Source: an uncultured Eubacteriales bacterium
Lineage (GTDB): Bacteria > Bacillota > Clostridia > Christensenellales > Aristaeellaceae
Assembly: GCA_900317565.1 (NCBI GenBank)
Contig: ONHI01000036.1
Span: 1 to 44,428 of the forward strand
Length of the DNA: 44,428 bases
Direction of reading: 5' to 3'
In this document: positions 29,806 to 37,546 of the stretch, one piece after another
How positions within the stretch are numbered: the first letter of the stretch is position 1
Layout of the letters: every line of letters starts with the position of its first letter
Made by a program: the position numbers and the translations under genes
The notes under the pieces: generated by a model
The model's database searches: none
Told to the model about the DNA's origin: nothing
The model's input: only the letters and a program-made list of their open reading frames with translations

Positions 29806-30246
29806 ATGGACGATCATCTGCTTTTCTTCTTGGCTCTATTCCCGTTGCTGGCGGTGGGCGGCGTTGCCTTGATTTGGATCGGCATGTCCGGGACCCGCAA
29901 GGCGCGCAGGCGAGCGGAGCGGGAGCGTGTCCGGGCTTCCGGGACGGTGGTCGACATGGTGAAGCGCCTGTCACTGGGGCGCGGCAAGCCGCTCACAGCC
30001 TGGCACCCGGTGGTGGAGTTCCGGGTAGAAGGACAGACACTCCGCCATGAAAGCCGCGATGGATACTTGTCGGGCCAATTCACGATCGGAGAGCGCGTCG
30101 AGCTCCTGTTCGACGCCGATGACCCCAGCCGCTATCACCTGGAGAAGCTGGCCGAATGGGAGGCCACCGGCGACAGGATTACGATCGTGGTTGGAATCCT
30201 TTGGGTCGTCATTGCGGGCATCATCGCCTGGCTTGTATCCAGGTAA
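29806..30246 (+). CDS. DUF3592-family membrane protein
   Basis: The 146-residue protein has a membrane helix at each end (FFLALFPLLAVGGVALIWIG and ITIVVGILWVVIAGIIAWLV) and between them the DUF3592 beta-domain (RASGTVVDMVKRLS, TAWHPVVEFRVEGQTLRHES, GERVELLFDADDPSRYHL). Function of the family is unknown. GGAGGAAA precedes the ATG. The open frame runs upstream into the tRNA-Val repeat and is not coding there. Confidence 0.8.
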   Translation: MDDHLLFFLALFPLLAVGGVALIWIGMSGTRKARRRAERERVRASGTVVDMVKRLSLGRGKPLTAWHPVVEFRVEGQTLRHESRDGYLSGQFTIGERVELLFDADDPSRYHLEKLAEWEATGDRITIVVGILWVVIAGIIAWLVSR

Positions 30247-30640
30247 CAGCCTGCAAATAAAAAGTCAAGCTAAAGAGACGTAAAGATTTGCAGAAGGCAG
30301 GAGGCGGTAGATAGGTACAACAAAGGGCCGTCTGTGAAGGCGACCAGGAAAGACCGTAGCACAGCCATGTGTCCGACAAGCCGGATCGGAGACGGCGACC
30401 GTGAACCGTCGGCGCCGGCTTGTCGAGCTCATGATTGTCTGTTTTGAATAGAATATAAGGCATTACATTCCTGCCGAGTACATATAGTCCCATCCTGGGT
30501 GCATCTGGGTACAGAACGGGAATAATGTCGGTAAAGGCATTGAAATCCTGCAAGAGATTGCGGGATTTCGTTTTTTTTATGGCTGGTTTGCAGGATCAGA
30601 AGGTGGTATTTTACAATATTGCTGACAAGACCCATGGTGT
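30247..30640. other. Structured region without a convincing gene
   Basis: The region of about 390 bases contains a perfect 11-bp stem CGACAAGCCGG/CCGGCTTGTCG (30374-30384 with 30415-30425), an inner GACGG/CCGTC hairpin, smaller dyads at 30320-30370 and a strong plus-strand terminator at 30542. Open frames on either strand resemble nothing known. It could be a non-coding RNA or the relic of an element. Confidence 0.4.
30542..30578 (+). terminator. Strong terminator of an unassigned transcript
   Basis: Stem GAAATCCTGCA/TGCGGGATTTC with one G-U pair, then GTTTTTTTT. No plus-strand gene precedes it closer than the DUF3592 gene 300 bases upstream. Confidence 0.85.
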
Positions 30641-30641
30641 C

Positions 30642-30726
30642 GTGGTATAATGATTAGGAAAACGGGACGTTTTCCGGGTCGGCGGGCAAGGGAGCGAAGC
30701 GAGTAGCGCAGCACGCCGACAATCAT
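30642..30726 (+). repeat. Dispersed copy of the 71-bp hairpin repeat
   Basis: It shares TGGTATAATGATTAGGAAAA, the GAAAAC/GTTTTC hairpin and GTCGGC...GCACGCCGACAATCAT with the repeats at 19503-19644. The inner loop is replaced by a longer segment. As at copy B, the TATAAT sits 18 bases behind a -35-like hexamer (CTGACA at 30622). Confidence 0.9.
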
Positions 30727-30783
30727 GAGGTATGCGCAGCCCTGATGGCGCTGATGACGACCACGACGATTGCGGAGGACAAT

Positions 30784-31548
30784 ATGGAAGAGATCATGAT
30801 TCCCGGCAGCATGGGCGATATCTACGGCATACTACAGCTTCCGGAGACCGACGGCCCCGTTCCGCTGGTCATACTTTCCCACGGCTTTGGCGGGACCCTT
30901 GACGGGAACCGGGATTGCGCCGATTATTTCGTCGGCCAGGGCTTTGCCACCTACAATTTTGATTTCTGCGGCGGCGGATCTGGATCCAGGAGCGCCGGGA
31001 CCATGCTGGAGATGTCCGTGCTGACGGAAGCCAGGGATCTGGATGCGATCATCGACCGCTTCAAGGCCGACGCCCGCTTCGATCGCATCTTCCTTTGGGG
31101 CGCGAGCCAGGGCGGATTTGTCTCCTCCTACGCGGCCGCCCGGAGGCCGGAGGATGTGGCGGCGATGGTGCTGGAATTCCCGGCCTTTGTGCTGCAGGAT
31201 GACGCCAGGGCCCGGGCCAACCCGGACGGCACCTTTCCTGAAAACGATTCTGTGCTGGGCGCGCGCATCGGCCGCATCTATGACGAGGACGCCGTGTCCT
31301 TTGACATCTACGATGTGATCGGAGCCTATACCGGCGATGTGCTGATCCTCCATGGGGACAGGGACGGCATCGTGCCGCTGAGGTATTCCCAGAGGGCCAA
31401 GGCGGTCTATGCCTCCGCAGACCTTGTGGTCATGGAGGGACAGGACCATGGGTTCGTGGAGCAGGCGAAGGCTGAGGCACTGGAGAGAGAGGCTCGCTTT
31501 TTTAAGGCACACCGGGTATCGTCTGTGATTCCTCGGAGGGGAACATGA
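30784..31548 (+). CDS. Alpha/beta hydrolase, feruloyl-esterase-like
   Basis: The 254-residue serine hydrolase has oxyanion motif LSHGFGG, nucleophile Ser108 (LWGASQGG), Asp194 (HGDRDGIVP) and His222 (GQDHGF). The pattern NFDFCGGGSGS fits the cinnamoyl/feruloyl esterase group of gut bacteria, which release hydroxycinnamates from plant fibre. No signal peptide, so it is cytoplasmic. GGAGG precedes the ATG at 30784. A 71-bp repeat lies in its 5' region. The stop overlaps a possible start of the next gene. Confidence 0.85.
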   Translation: MEEIMIPGSMGDIYGILQLPETDGPVPLVILSHGFGGTLDGNRDCADYFVGQGFATYNFDFCGGGSGSRSAGTMLEMSVLTEARDLDAIIDRFKADARFDRIFLWGASQGGFVSSYAAARRPEDVAAMVLEFPAFVLQDDARARANPDGTFPENDSVLGARIGRIYDEDAVSFDIYDVIGAYTGDVLILHGDRDGIVPLRYSQRAKAVYASADLVVMEGQDHGFVEQAKAEALEREARFFKAHRVSSVIPRRGT

Positions 31549-31568
31549 CATCATTGACAGGGGGTCGT

Positions 31569-32069
31569 ATGATCGTGAAAAGGCTGATTGCGCTGTTGTG
31601 CGCGCTGGTGCTCTGCCTGGCGGGTCTGTCCGCGTGGGCGGAGGAGGAGATCCTGGTTGAAGGAGGAGAGGGCATGAGGATGATGATCGGGGAAACGCCG
31701 GTGACGGTGGAATGGGAGGACAACGAGGCCGTGGAGGCGCTGAGGGCGCTGGCGAGCGCTTCGCTCCCGGCGGAGGGCTCGTTTTCGGCGGAAGATACAG
31801 TTCCGGCGGAGGGTCTGACGATCGAGATGTCCATGTACGGCGGCTTCGAGCAGGTCGGGGACATCGGGCAGAGCCTGCCCCGCGACGACGCGCAGACGAC
31901 CGCCGTCTCCGGCGATATCGTGCTCTATGCCGGCGATCAGCTGGTGGTGTTCTACGGCAGCAATTCCTGGGCCTACACCCGGCTGGGACACATCACCGAT
32001 CAGACCCCGGAGCAGATGGAGCAGCTGCTGGGCCACGGCGACGTGACGATCACGCTGACGGCGGAATGA
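31569..32069 (+). CDS. Secreted cyclophilin-like protein
   Basis: The 166-residue protein has a signal peptide (MIVKRLIALLCALVLCLAGL, then SAWAEEE) and a cyclophilin-like fold domain (MRMMIGETPVTVEWEDN at its start, then IEMSMYGGFEQVG, QTTAVSGDIVLYAGDQLVVF, YGSNSWAYTRLGHI). These proteins look like small prolyl isomerase relatives but lack proof of activity. The ATG at 31569 is preferred because it gives a proper signal peptide with GGGGG upstream; an ATG at 31545 overlapping the hydrolase stop is also possible. Confidence 0.82.
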   Translation: MIVKRLIALLCALVLCLAGLSAWAEEEILVEGGEGMRMMIGETPVTVEWEDNEAVEALRALASASLPAEGSFSAEDTVPAEGLTIEMSMYGGFEQVGDIGQSLPRDDAQTTAVSGDIVLYAGDQLVVFYGSNSWAYTRLGHITDQTPEQMEQLLGHGDVTITLTAE

Positions 32070-32081
32070 GGCCGCGCCGTG

Positions 32082-32110
32082 TTGCATTCGGCGGGGGATT
32101 CTGATAAAAT
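32082..32110 (+). promoter_or_regulatory. Promoter of the DUF1349 gene
   Basis: TTGCAT (32082-32087) and TAAAAT (32105-32110), 17-base spacer. Confidence 0.65.
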
Positions 32111-32157
32111 ATACCCGTGTGGCGCAGATGCCATAAAATTCAAAGGGGGGGCATTAC

Positions 32158-32748
32158 ATGGAATTTCAGTGGATGAACGAATCGCAGATCCGGAAGGACG
32201 GCACGCGGATCGAGATCCTCGCGACGCCGCAGAGCGATTTTTTCTGCAACAGCGGCTCCGTCAGCGAGGAGGGCATCACGCCCGAATCGCTCTGCAACGC
32301 GCCGTATTATTATACGGAATTTGAGGGCGATTTCGTGATGCAGGCGAAGGTGTCCCATGGCTTCAACGACACCTACGATTCCGCGTCCCTCATGGTCATG
32401 GTGGATCTGCAGAACTGGGCGAAGGCCTGCTTTGAAAAGACCGACTTCGGCACCCACGCGGCGGTCAGCGTCGTCACCAAGCGCGGGGAATCCGACGACG
32501 CCAACGGCTGCAATCTGGAGGGAAACGCGGCCTGGCTGAGGGTCTGCCGCGTCGACAACACCTTCTCCTTCCACTATTCCACGGACGGCGAGCACTTCTA
32601 CATGATGCGCTTCTTCAGCCTGCCCGTCGGCAAGACGGTGAAGGTCGGCATGCTGGCCCAGGCGCCGGTGGGCAATGGCGGCCCGCGCTTCTATGACGAT
32701 TGGACGCTGGAGGCCAGGACCGTGAAGAACATACGCTTCGGCGTCTGA
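32158..32748 (+). CDS. DUF1349 (concanavalin-like fold) protein
   Basis: The 196-residue protein matches the DUF1349/YihI-type jelly-roll family: FFCNSGSVSEEG, YYYTEFEGDFVMQAKVS, DSASLMVMVDLQNWAKAC, SVVTKRGESDDANG, and WLRVCRVDNTFSFHYSTDGE. Related proteins often accompany carbohydrate metabolism, but the reaction is unknown. Cytoplasmic; AAAGGGGGGG precedes the ATG. Confidence 0.82.
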   Translation: MEFQWMNESQIRKDGTRIEILATPQSDFFCNSGSVSEEGITPESLCNAPYYYTEFEGDFVMQAKVSHGFNDTYDSASLMVMVDLQNWAKACFEKTDFGTHAAVSVVTKRGESDDANGCNLEGNAAWLRVCRVDNTFSFHYSTDGEHFYMMRFFSLPVGKTVKVGMLAQAPVGNGGPRFYDDWTLEARTVKNIRFGV

Positions 32749-32799
32749 GCGCCCTGGCGTCCCTGTCGGGCATGGGCGAACGGCACAGAGGGTGAAATA

Positions 32800-33126
32800 A
32801 TGTTGAAGTATATCGATGTCATACCGTCCCGGGAGAGCGTCCCGAGGGGCGAAGCGCTGAATATCCTCGGCGGCGTGGCCAACGACGGCGACGCCACGCG
32901 CGTGGATATCAGCGTCTGGGGCCGGGTGGACGAGGCCTGGGAGGCGCTGGCGACGGCCCGAACGGAGATCGGGGCGGGCGAGCACAAGCACCTGTACTTC
33001 ACGCTGGGGCCGGAGTGCTTCTCCGCCGACAGGTGGCGGCAGGAGATCGAGGACATCGAGCTGCGCATCGGCGACCGGCGGCCCGGCCCGCAGGACCGGG
33101 GAATCATCGTATTCATAGAGGACTGA
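32800..33126 (+). CDS. Small beta-sandwich-like unknown protein
   Basis: The 108-residue protein (MLKYIDVIPSRESVPRGEAL, NILGGVANDGDATRVDISVW) looks like a single CARDB-type or Ig-like beta domain without a signal peptide. No named family can be assigned. GAGGG lies upstream of the ATG. It lies between the DUF1349 gene and the oxidase-like gene on the same strand. Confidence 0.55.
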   Translation: MLKYIDVIPSRESVPRGEALNILGGVANDGDATRVDISVWGRVDEAWEALATARTEIGAGEHKHLYFTLGPECFSADRWRQEIEDIELRIGDRRPGPQDRGIIVFIED

Positions 33127-33185
33127 TTCGCGCCGGCGAACGCCGGAGAGCATATCGCGCACGCGACGCCACAGGGAGGCTGAAT

Positions 33186-33713
33186 ATGTTCAGGGAAATG
33201 CGAAGGATAAAGCAGCAGATTTCACAGCAGGAGTGCGCCGACATACTGCGGCGGGCGACCTCCGGCGTGCTGGGGCTGCACGGGGACGACGGCTATCCCT
33301 ACACGGTGCCCGTCAGCTTTGTGTATGAGGAGGGCGGCACTGGCCTGGGGACCATCGGCTTTCACTGCGCGAAGGTGGGCCACAAGATCGACGCCATCCG
33401 TCGGAACGAAAAGGTCTCCTTCACCGTCATCGACCGGGACGAGGTGATGCCCCGGGAGCGCACGACGAAGTTTTGCAGCGTGATCGCCTTCGGCCGGGCG
33501 CGGATCATCGAGGACGAGGACGAGCTGCGCCGCGCCGCGAACGCCGTCGGGGCGAAGTACTCCAAGGGCTTCGAGGACCTGTACATGCAGGAGACCGAGG
33601 ACACCATCCGCGCGGGCAGACTGTGCTGCGTGGAGATCACCATCGAGCACATGACCGGCAAGATCGGCCTGGAGCTGCTGAAGGAGCGCCGGCGCGGGGA
33701 AGCGGCGGAGTGA
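33186..33713 (+). CDS. Pyridoxamine 5'-phosphate oxidase-like flavoprotein (NimA-type)
   Basis: The 175-residue protein has the split-barrel fold markers of the PNPOx-like/NimA group: MRRIKQQISQQECADILRRA, GVLGLHGDDGYPYTVPVSFV, GFHCAKVGHKIDAIRRNEKV, TKFCSVIAFGRARII. Such proteins bind FMN or heme and reduce small molecules; NimA relatives can inactivate nitroimidazoles. The activity here is unknown. GGGAGG precedes the ATG at 33186. Confidence 0.85.
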   Translation: MFREMRRIKQQISQQECADILRRATSGVLGLHGDDGYPYTVPVSFVYEEGGTGLGTIGFHCAKVGHKIDAIRRNEKVSFTVIDRDEVMPRERTTKFCSVIAFGRARIIEDEDELRRAANAVGAKYSKGFEDLYMQETEDTIRAGRLCCVEITIEHMTGKIGLELLKERRRGEAAE

Positions 33714-33737
33714 GAGTGCGGAACGGAGGGAATGCCC

Positions 33738-34214
33738 ATGGAATTCAGGACGCTTGCCCCGGAGCATGACGCCGCGCTGGCGGCGCTGATACGCCGCTGC
33801 CTCAAGGCCCACGGGCTGGACATCCCCGGCACGGTGTATTTCGACGAGGGGCTGGACCGGCTGAGCGAATACTATTCCGCCGAGCCCGAGCGGCGCGCCT
33901 ATTTCGTGCTGATGGACGGGGAGAGGCTGGTGGGCGGCATCGGCCTGGCCGAGTGCCCGATGTTTGAAAACTGCGCGGAGCTGCAAAAGCTGTACCTCGA
34001 CGAGGACGTCCGGGGGACGGGCCTGGGGTACCGGCTGATCGAAAGGGTGGAGGACGCCGCGCGGGCGCTGGGCTACCGGCGGATGTACCTGGAGACCCAC
34101 ACGAACCTTCAGGCTGCGATGCACATCTATGAAAGATCCGGCTATGTCCGGATCGACAAGCCGGAGGCGGTGGTCCACGCCACGATGAACCGGTTCTATC
34201 TCAAGGCGCTTTGA
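33738..34214 (+). CDS. GNAT-family N-acetyltransferase
   Basis: The 158-residue protein has the GNAT fold with the acetyl-CoA binding stretch LQKLYLDEDVRGTGLGYRLI (R/Q-x-x-G-x-G/A form) and the preceding GGIGLAECP beta strand. Substrate is unknown. GGAGGGA lies 7 bases before the ATG at 33738; an ATG two codons earlier is too close to that site. A bidirectional terminator follows. Confidence 0.88.
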   Translation: MEFRTLAPEHDAALAALIRRCLKAHGLDIPGTVYFDEGLDRLSEYYSAEPERRAYFVLMDGERLVGGIGLAECPMFENCAELQKLYLDEDVRGTGLGYRLIERVEDAARALGYRRMYLETHTNLQAAMHIYERSGYVRIDKPEAVVHATMNRFYLKAL

Positions 34215-34215
34215 C

Positions 34216-34254
34216 ATCAAAAAACCATGCCGGTTTGTCGGCATGGTTTTTGAT
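34216..34254. terminator. Bidirectional terminator between the GNAT gene and the pectin locus
   Basis: ATCAAAAAACCATGCC and GGCATGGTTTTTGAT form a long symmetric stem with loop GGTTTGTC. Both convergent genes end within or beside it. Confidence 0.9.
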
Positions 34255-34913
34255 TACGCCCCTTCGATGATTCCCAGCCCCGGCAGCGCGTCCGCGACGG
34301 CCCGGGCGAAGGCCTCCGCGCCCGCCCGGCAGGTGTGGGTGTCGTCCACGGAGCCCTCCGGCCAGCCCGGGAATTCTCCGGGGGCGAGGTGCATGTACAG
34401 CCCGCGGCTGCCCATCTCGCCGAGGCCGCTGACGACGGCGCGGCTGGCCGCGTACATGTCGATCAGGGGCAGGCCCCGCTTCGCCGCCAGCGCCCGCACG
34501 GCCTCCAGGTATTCCCCGTGGGAGGGCTGCAATGCGCCGTCCCGCCACAGCCGGATGCAGATGGGCGTCAGCAGCACGGGTCGCGCACCGCGTTCGAGCG
34601 CGAAGTCGACGAACCGGTTCAAGTTGTCGGTGAAGTCGCCCCAGGGCTCGGTGTGGCGCTCGGGCTTGTTGCCCCCGTCGTTGTGGCCGAACTGTATCAG
34701 CAGCGCGTCCCCGGGCCGGATCAGCGGCCCGATGGCGTCCAGCCGCCCCTCGTTCAGGAAGGTGCGGGTGCTGCGCCCGGCGATGGCCCGGTTCACGATG
34801 GTCGCGCCGGGCAGCAGCTCCGGCAGGACCTGGCCCCAGCCGGTCAGCGGGGCCTGCTCCGGGCCGTAGCTGGCGGCGGTGGAATCGCCGCAGATGAATA
34901 TCGTCGCGCCCAT
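34254..34913 (-). CDS. SGNH esterase 1 (rhamnogalacturonan acetylesterase-like)
   Basis: The 219-residue hydrolase has block I Gly9-Asp10-Ser11 (FICGDSTAASYG), block III Asn78 in LIQFGHND, and the Asp-His pair in DDTHTC near the end. The GDST start and QFGHND are typical of rhamnogalacturonan acetylesterases (CE12), which remove acetyl groups from pectin. No signal peptide, so it acts on imported oligosaccharides. It is a tandem paralogue of the next gene; the gap is 2 bases. Confidence 0.88.
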   Translation of the reverse strand: MGATIFICGDSTAASYGPEQAPLTGWGQVLPELLPGATIVNRAIAGRSTRTFLNEGRLDAIGPLIRPGDALLIQFGHNDGGNKPERHTEPWGDFTDNLNRFVDFALERGARPVLLTPICIRLWRDGALQPSHGEYLEAVRALAAKRGLPLIDMYAASRAVVSGLGEMGSRGLYMHLAPGEFPGWPEGSVDDTHTCRAGAEAFARAVADALPGLGIIEGA

Positions 34914-34915
34914 GG

Positions 34916-35572
34916 CTATTTCATGAAGCCGGCGCACTCCGGCAGGGCCCGCAGGCCGTCGGCCACCAGCGCTGCGATGACCTGGGCGCCGTGGGCGTTG
35001 AAGTGGGTCTTGTCGTCGTGGCCGTCGGGGAAATCCGGGTGCTCGCCCGGCGCGAGGCGCACGAACAGCTCCGCGGTCTTCGCCTCGCCCAGGGACTTGT
35101 ACAGCGCCCGGCTGGCCGCCTTCAGGTCCACCAGCGGCACGCCCTTCTCCGCCGCCAGCCTGCGCATGGCCCGGGGATATTCCCCGTGGGTGTAGAACAG
35201 GCTGCCGTCGCCGCCGAAGAACCGGCGGCACACCGGCGTGATCAGCACCGGCTGGGCCCCCCGGGACAGCGCGAATGCACAGTAGCGCCAGAGCTGCTCG
35301 GGATAGGTGGTGTCCGGGTCGGTGTGGCGCTCGTCGTCCTTCTCGTCGTTGTGGCCGAACTGTATCAGCAGCAGGTCGCCTTCGCCCAGCGCCTGCTCGA
35401 CGGGCTCGAACAGGCCCTCCGCCCGGAAGCTGCGGCTGCTGCGCCCGCTGAGGGCGTGGTTTTTGACGCGCACGCCCTCCCGCACGAATTGCGGCAGCGC
35501 CCAGCCCCAGCCCCGGAAGGGGGGCTGGTTGTCCTCCACCGTGGAATCCCCGATGATGTAGATCGTGTTCAT
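34916..35572 (-). CDS. SGNH esterase 2 (rhamnogalacturonan acetylesterase-like)
   Basis: The 218-residue paralogue has Gly8-Asp9-Ser10 (YIIGDSTVEDNQPP), Asn75 in QFGHND, and DDKTHFNAHG near the end for the catalytic Asp and His. Both copies share the same length and layout, so they probably came from duplication and may remove different acetyl groups. It follows the PL22-type gene by 4 bases and is cytoplasmic. Confidence 0.88.
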   Translation of the reverse strand: MNTIYIIGDSTVEDNQPPFRGWGWALPQFVREGVRVKNHALSGRSSRSFRAEGLFEPVEQALGEGDLLLIQFGHNDEKDDERHTDPDTTYPEQLWRYCAFALSRGAQPVLITPVCRRFFGGDGSLFYTHGEYPRAMRRLAAEKGVPLVDLKAASRALYKSLGEAKTAELFVRLAPGEHPDFPDGHDDKTHFNAHGAQVIAALVADGLRALPECAGFMK

Positions 35573-35576
35573 GCCG

Positions 35577-36638
35577 TTACCAGTCCTTCATCACTTGCTT
35601 CAGGTCGATGGTGCACACCTGGGCGTTGCCGTTTTCGTCCGGGTTGGAGAACAGTATCATGTCGCCCCGGCGGTTGAAGGAGGGGTGCTGGTGGTCCGCG
35701 CCGGTCTTGCAGCTGCCGGTGGTGGCGATCAGCTTCGCCTTGCCGGTGGCCCGCTCGATCAGCACCACGCCCTCCTGGATGTTGACGCCCAGATAGCTGA
35801 TGCGGTCGGCGCACAGCCACTTGCCGTCCCGGCTGATGCAGGGATGCAGCAGCTGCTCGCTGGTGGCGGCGATGTCGAAGTGGCGGCCGTCCTTGTCGGC
35901 GATGATGATGTTGCCGGTGTGGATCTCGCCCTTGTCGCCGTCCACGAACCCGGCGGGGTCCAGCTTCATCAGCGCCATCTCGCTGCCGTTCGCGGCCCAG
36001 ACCTCGTGGGTGATCCACTCGCTGGGGTGCTCCACGTAATAGGGCCGCACATAGCGCTCCTTCACGTCGAACATCCAGGTGCGCTGGAAGGCGTCGCCCT
36101 CGGTCTCGTGGATGTAGAAGATCAGGTTCTCGTCGGTGGGACAGATCTGGGCGTGGCCCAGGCGGTAGTCGCTCCGGTAGACCACCTCGGCCTCCTTGCC
36201 CGGGTCCATGATGACCAGCGCGTACAGCTTGTTGGCCAGGTGATAGCTGCATGCCACGCGGCCGGTGTTCGCCGCGGTCAGGTGGCCGGTGATCTGGCCG
36301 CCCTTGGGCAGATCGCCCAGCTTGGTCATCTCGGCGGTGGTCAGGTTCACGGCGTACACCTCGGTCTCGTTCATGCAGGTATAGCCGATGTCCTTCTCCC
36401 GATCCGTGGCGAAGCCCCGGAAGCGGTTGTCGGTGATCCGGGTGATCTCGCCGGTCTCCACGTCCGCGCGATAGCAGCCGCCGTCGTCCCGGCCGGGCAG
36501 CTGCTGCTTCATGAAGAAGAAATAGCGGTCGTCCAGCGAGAAGTTTTCACAGGTGAAGTACAGCTTGGCGTTGCGCTCCGGGCCCTCGGTGTACCGGCGC
36601 ACGCTGTAGCCGGTGATCGAATCGCGATACTCAATCAT
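35577..36638 (-). CDS. Oligogalacturonate lyase-like protein (PL22)
   Basis: The 353-residue protein fits the seven-bladed beta-propeller of oligogalacturonate lyases, which cleave unsaturated digalacturonate in the cytoplasm. Metal-site histidines of the family are visible: RLGHAQICPTDENLIFYIHE, SEWITHEVW, and GADHQHPSFNRRGDMILFS. The sequence is divergent at the N-terminus. GGAGG is 11 bases before the ATG. Position between transporter genes and esterases supports a pectin role. Confidence 0.85.
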   Translation of the reverse strand: MIEYRDSITGYSVRRYTEGPERNAKLYFTCENFSLDDRYFFFMKQQLPGRDDGGCYRADVETGEITRITDNRFRGFATDREKDIGYTCMNETEVYAVNLTTAEMTKLGDLPKGGQITGHLTAANTGRVACSYHLANKLYALVIMDPGKEAEVVYRSDYRLGHAQICPTDENLIFYIHETEGDAFQRTWMFDVKERYVRPYYVEHPSEWITHEVWAANGSEMALMKLDPAGFVDGDKGEIHTGNIIIADKDGRHFDIAATSEQLLHPCISRDGKWLCADRISYLGVNIQEGVVLIERATGKAKLIATTGSCKTGADHQHPSFNRRGDMILFSNPDENGNAQVCTIDLKQVMKDW

Positions 36639-36655
36639 CTCTCATTTGCCTCCGA

Positions 36656-37456
36656 TTACAGTTTAAGGATTTCCCCGGCGGGGACGCGCACGGGCGTGCC
36701 GTCGTTGACCTGTATCCAGCAGTCCCGGGCGTTGGGGTTGCGGACGAAGGAATTGTCCGCGGCGAATTGCAGCCGGGCGTAGTCGTCCATGCAATCCATG
36801 AATTCGATGTTGGTGCAGTACCAGATGTCGTCCCGGCCGCCCATCTCCCGGCAGAAGCCCTCGATCAGGCTCCAGCCGTCGTTGCTGTCAAACTCATAGC
36901 TGTGGCCCCAGACGTACATCAGGTAGAGGTATTGCCGCTTGTACAGCGCGGCGAACTGCGCGCCCAGCTCCATCAGCCGGTGGCCGTGGTGGCAGGTGGC
37001 CTGCCAGCGCCAGGGGTCCTCCGGCAGCGCAAAGCCGTCCGAGGAGCCCACCACCCGGGAATAGCGTATGCCGCAGGCGGGCAGCAGCGCCTCGATCTCC
37101 CGGCTCAGCGATCCGTTGGGATAGCTCAGCCCCCGCACCGGATAGCCGGTGAGCGCCTCCAGCGCCTGCCGGTCATCCAGCACCTCCCGGGCCACCTCCG
37201 GCAGCGGGCAGCGGGCGATGGTGGGGTGGGTGACGGTGTGGCAGGCCACCTCGTGGCCGGCGTACAGCGTCCTGACCTCATCGGGGCCGATGTGACTCTC
37301 GTCGCCCAGGAAGCCGCTGTTCAGGTGAAAGGTGCCCCTGATGCCATAGCGGTTGAATATCTCCACCAGGCGGCGGTCCTGGGTGCGGCCGTCGTCATAG
37401 CTCATGGTCAGCGCCTTGTGCTTCCCGCCGGGGAAGCAGCAGTAGACCTTGTTCAA
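36656..37456 (-). CDS. Polysaccharide deacetylase (NodB-type)
   Basis: The 266-residue protein has the NodB metal site: Asp21-Asp22 (MSYDDG), His73 and His77 (HTVTHP), and the region FHLNSGFLGD. It removes N- or O-acetyl groups from carbohydrate; in this locus an acetylated pectin fragment is a likely substrate. No signal peptide. The start is TTG with GGGAGGG 8 bases upstream; no ATG fits better. Confidence 0.87.
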   Translation of the reverse strand: MNKVYCCFPGGKHKALTMSYDDGRTQDRRLVEIFNRYGIRGTFHLNSGFLGDESHIGPDEVRTLYAGHEVACHTVTHPTIARCPLPEVAREVLDDRQALEALTGYPVRGLSYPNGSLSREIEALLPACGIRYSRVVGSSDGFALPEDPWRWQATCHHGHRLMELGAQFAALYKRQYLYLMYVWGHSYEFDSNDGWSLIEGFCREMGGRDDIWYCTNIEFMDCMDDYARLQFAADNSFVRNPNARDCWIQVNDGTPVRVPAGEILKL

Positions 37457-37482
37457 GTCGATTCCCTCCCGTATACGGTCAC

Positions 37483-37525
37483 AGCGCTGGGGCTGCCGCC
37501 ATCATATGGCGACAGCCCCAGCGCT
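37483..37525 (-). terminator. Hairpin between the binding-protein gene and the enzyme genes
   Basis: Long stem AGCGCTGGGGCTG-GCCA/TGGC-CAGCCCCAGCGCT with a 5-base loop but no T-tract. Such hairpins after solute-binding-protein genes commonly stabilise the upstream message and lower expression of the genes that follow. Confidence 0.65.
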
Positions 37526-37546
37526 TATGGGGTGATTACAGGCAGA

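Noticed and set aside
30374..30425. Large hairpin as a terminator
   Set aside because: No T-tract on either strand; a proper terminator lies 120 bases downstream.
30221..30553. 110-codon minus-strand open frame in the structured region
   Set aside because: No ribosome site, odd composition (Cys, Trp, Pro rich) and it runs across strong inverted repeats.
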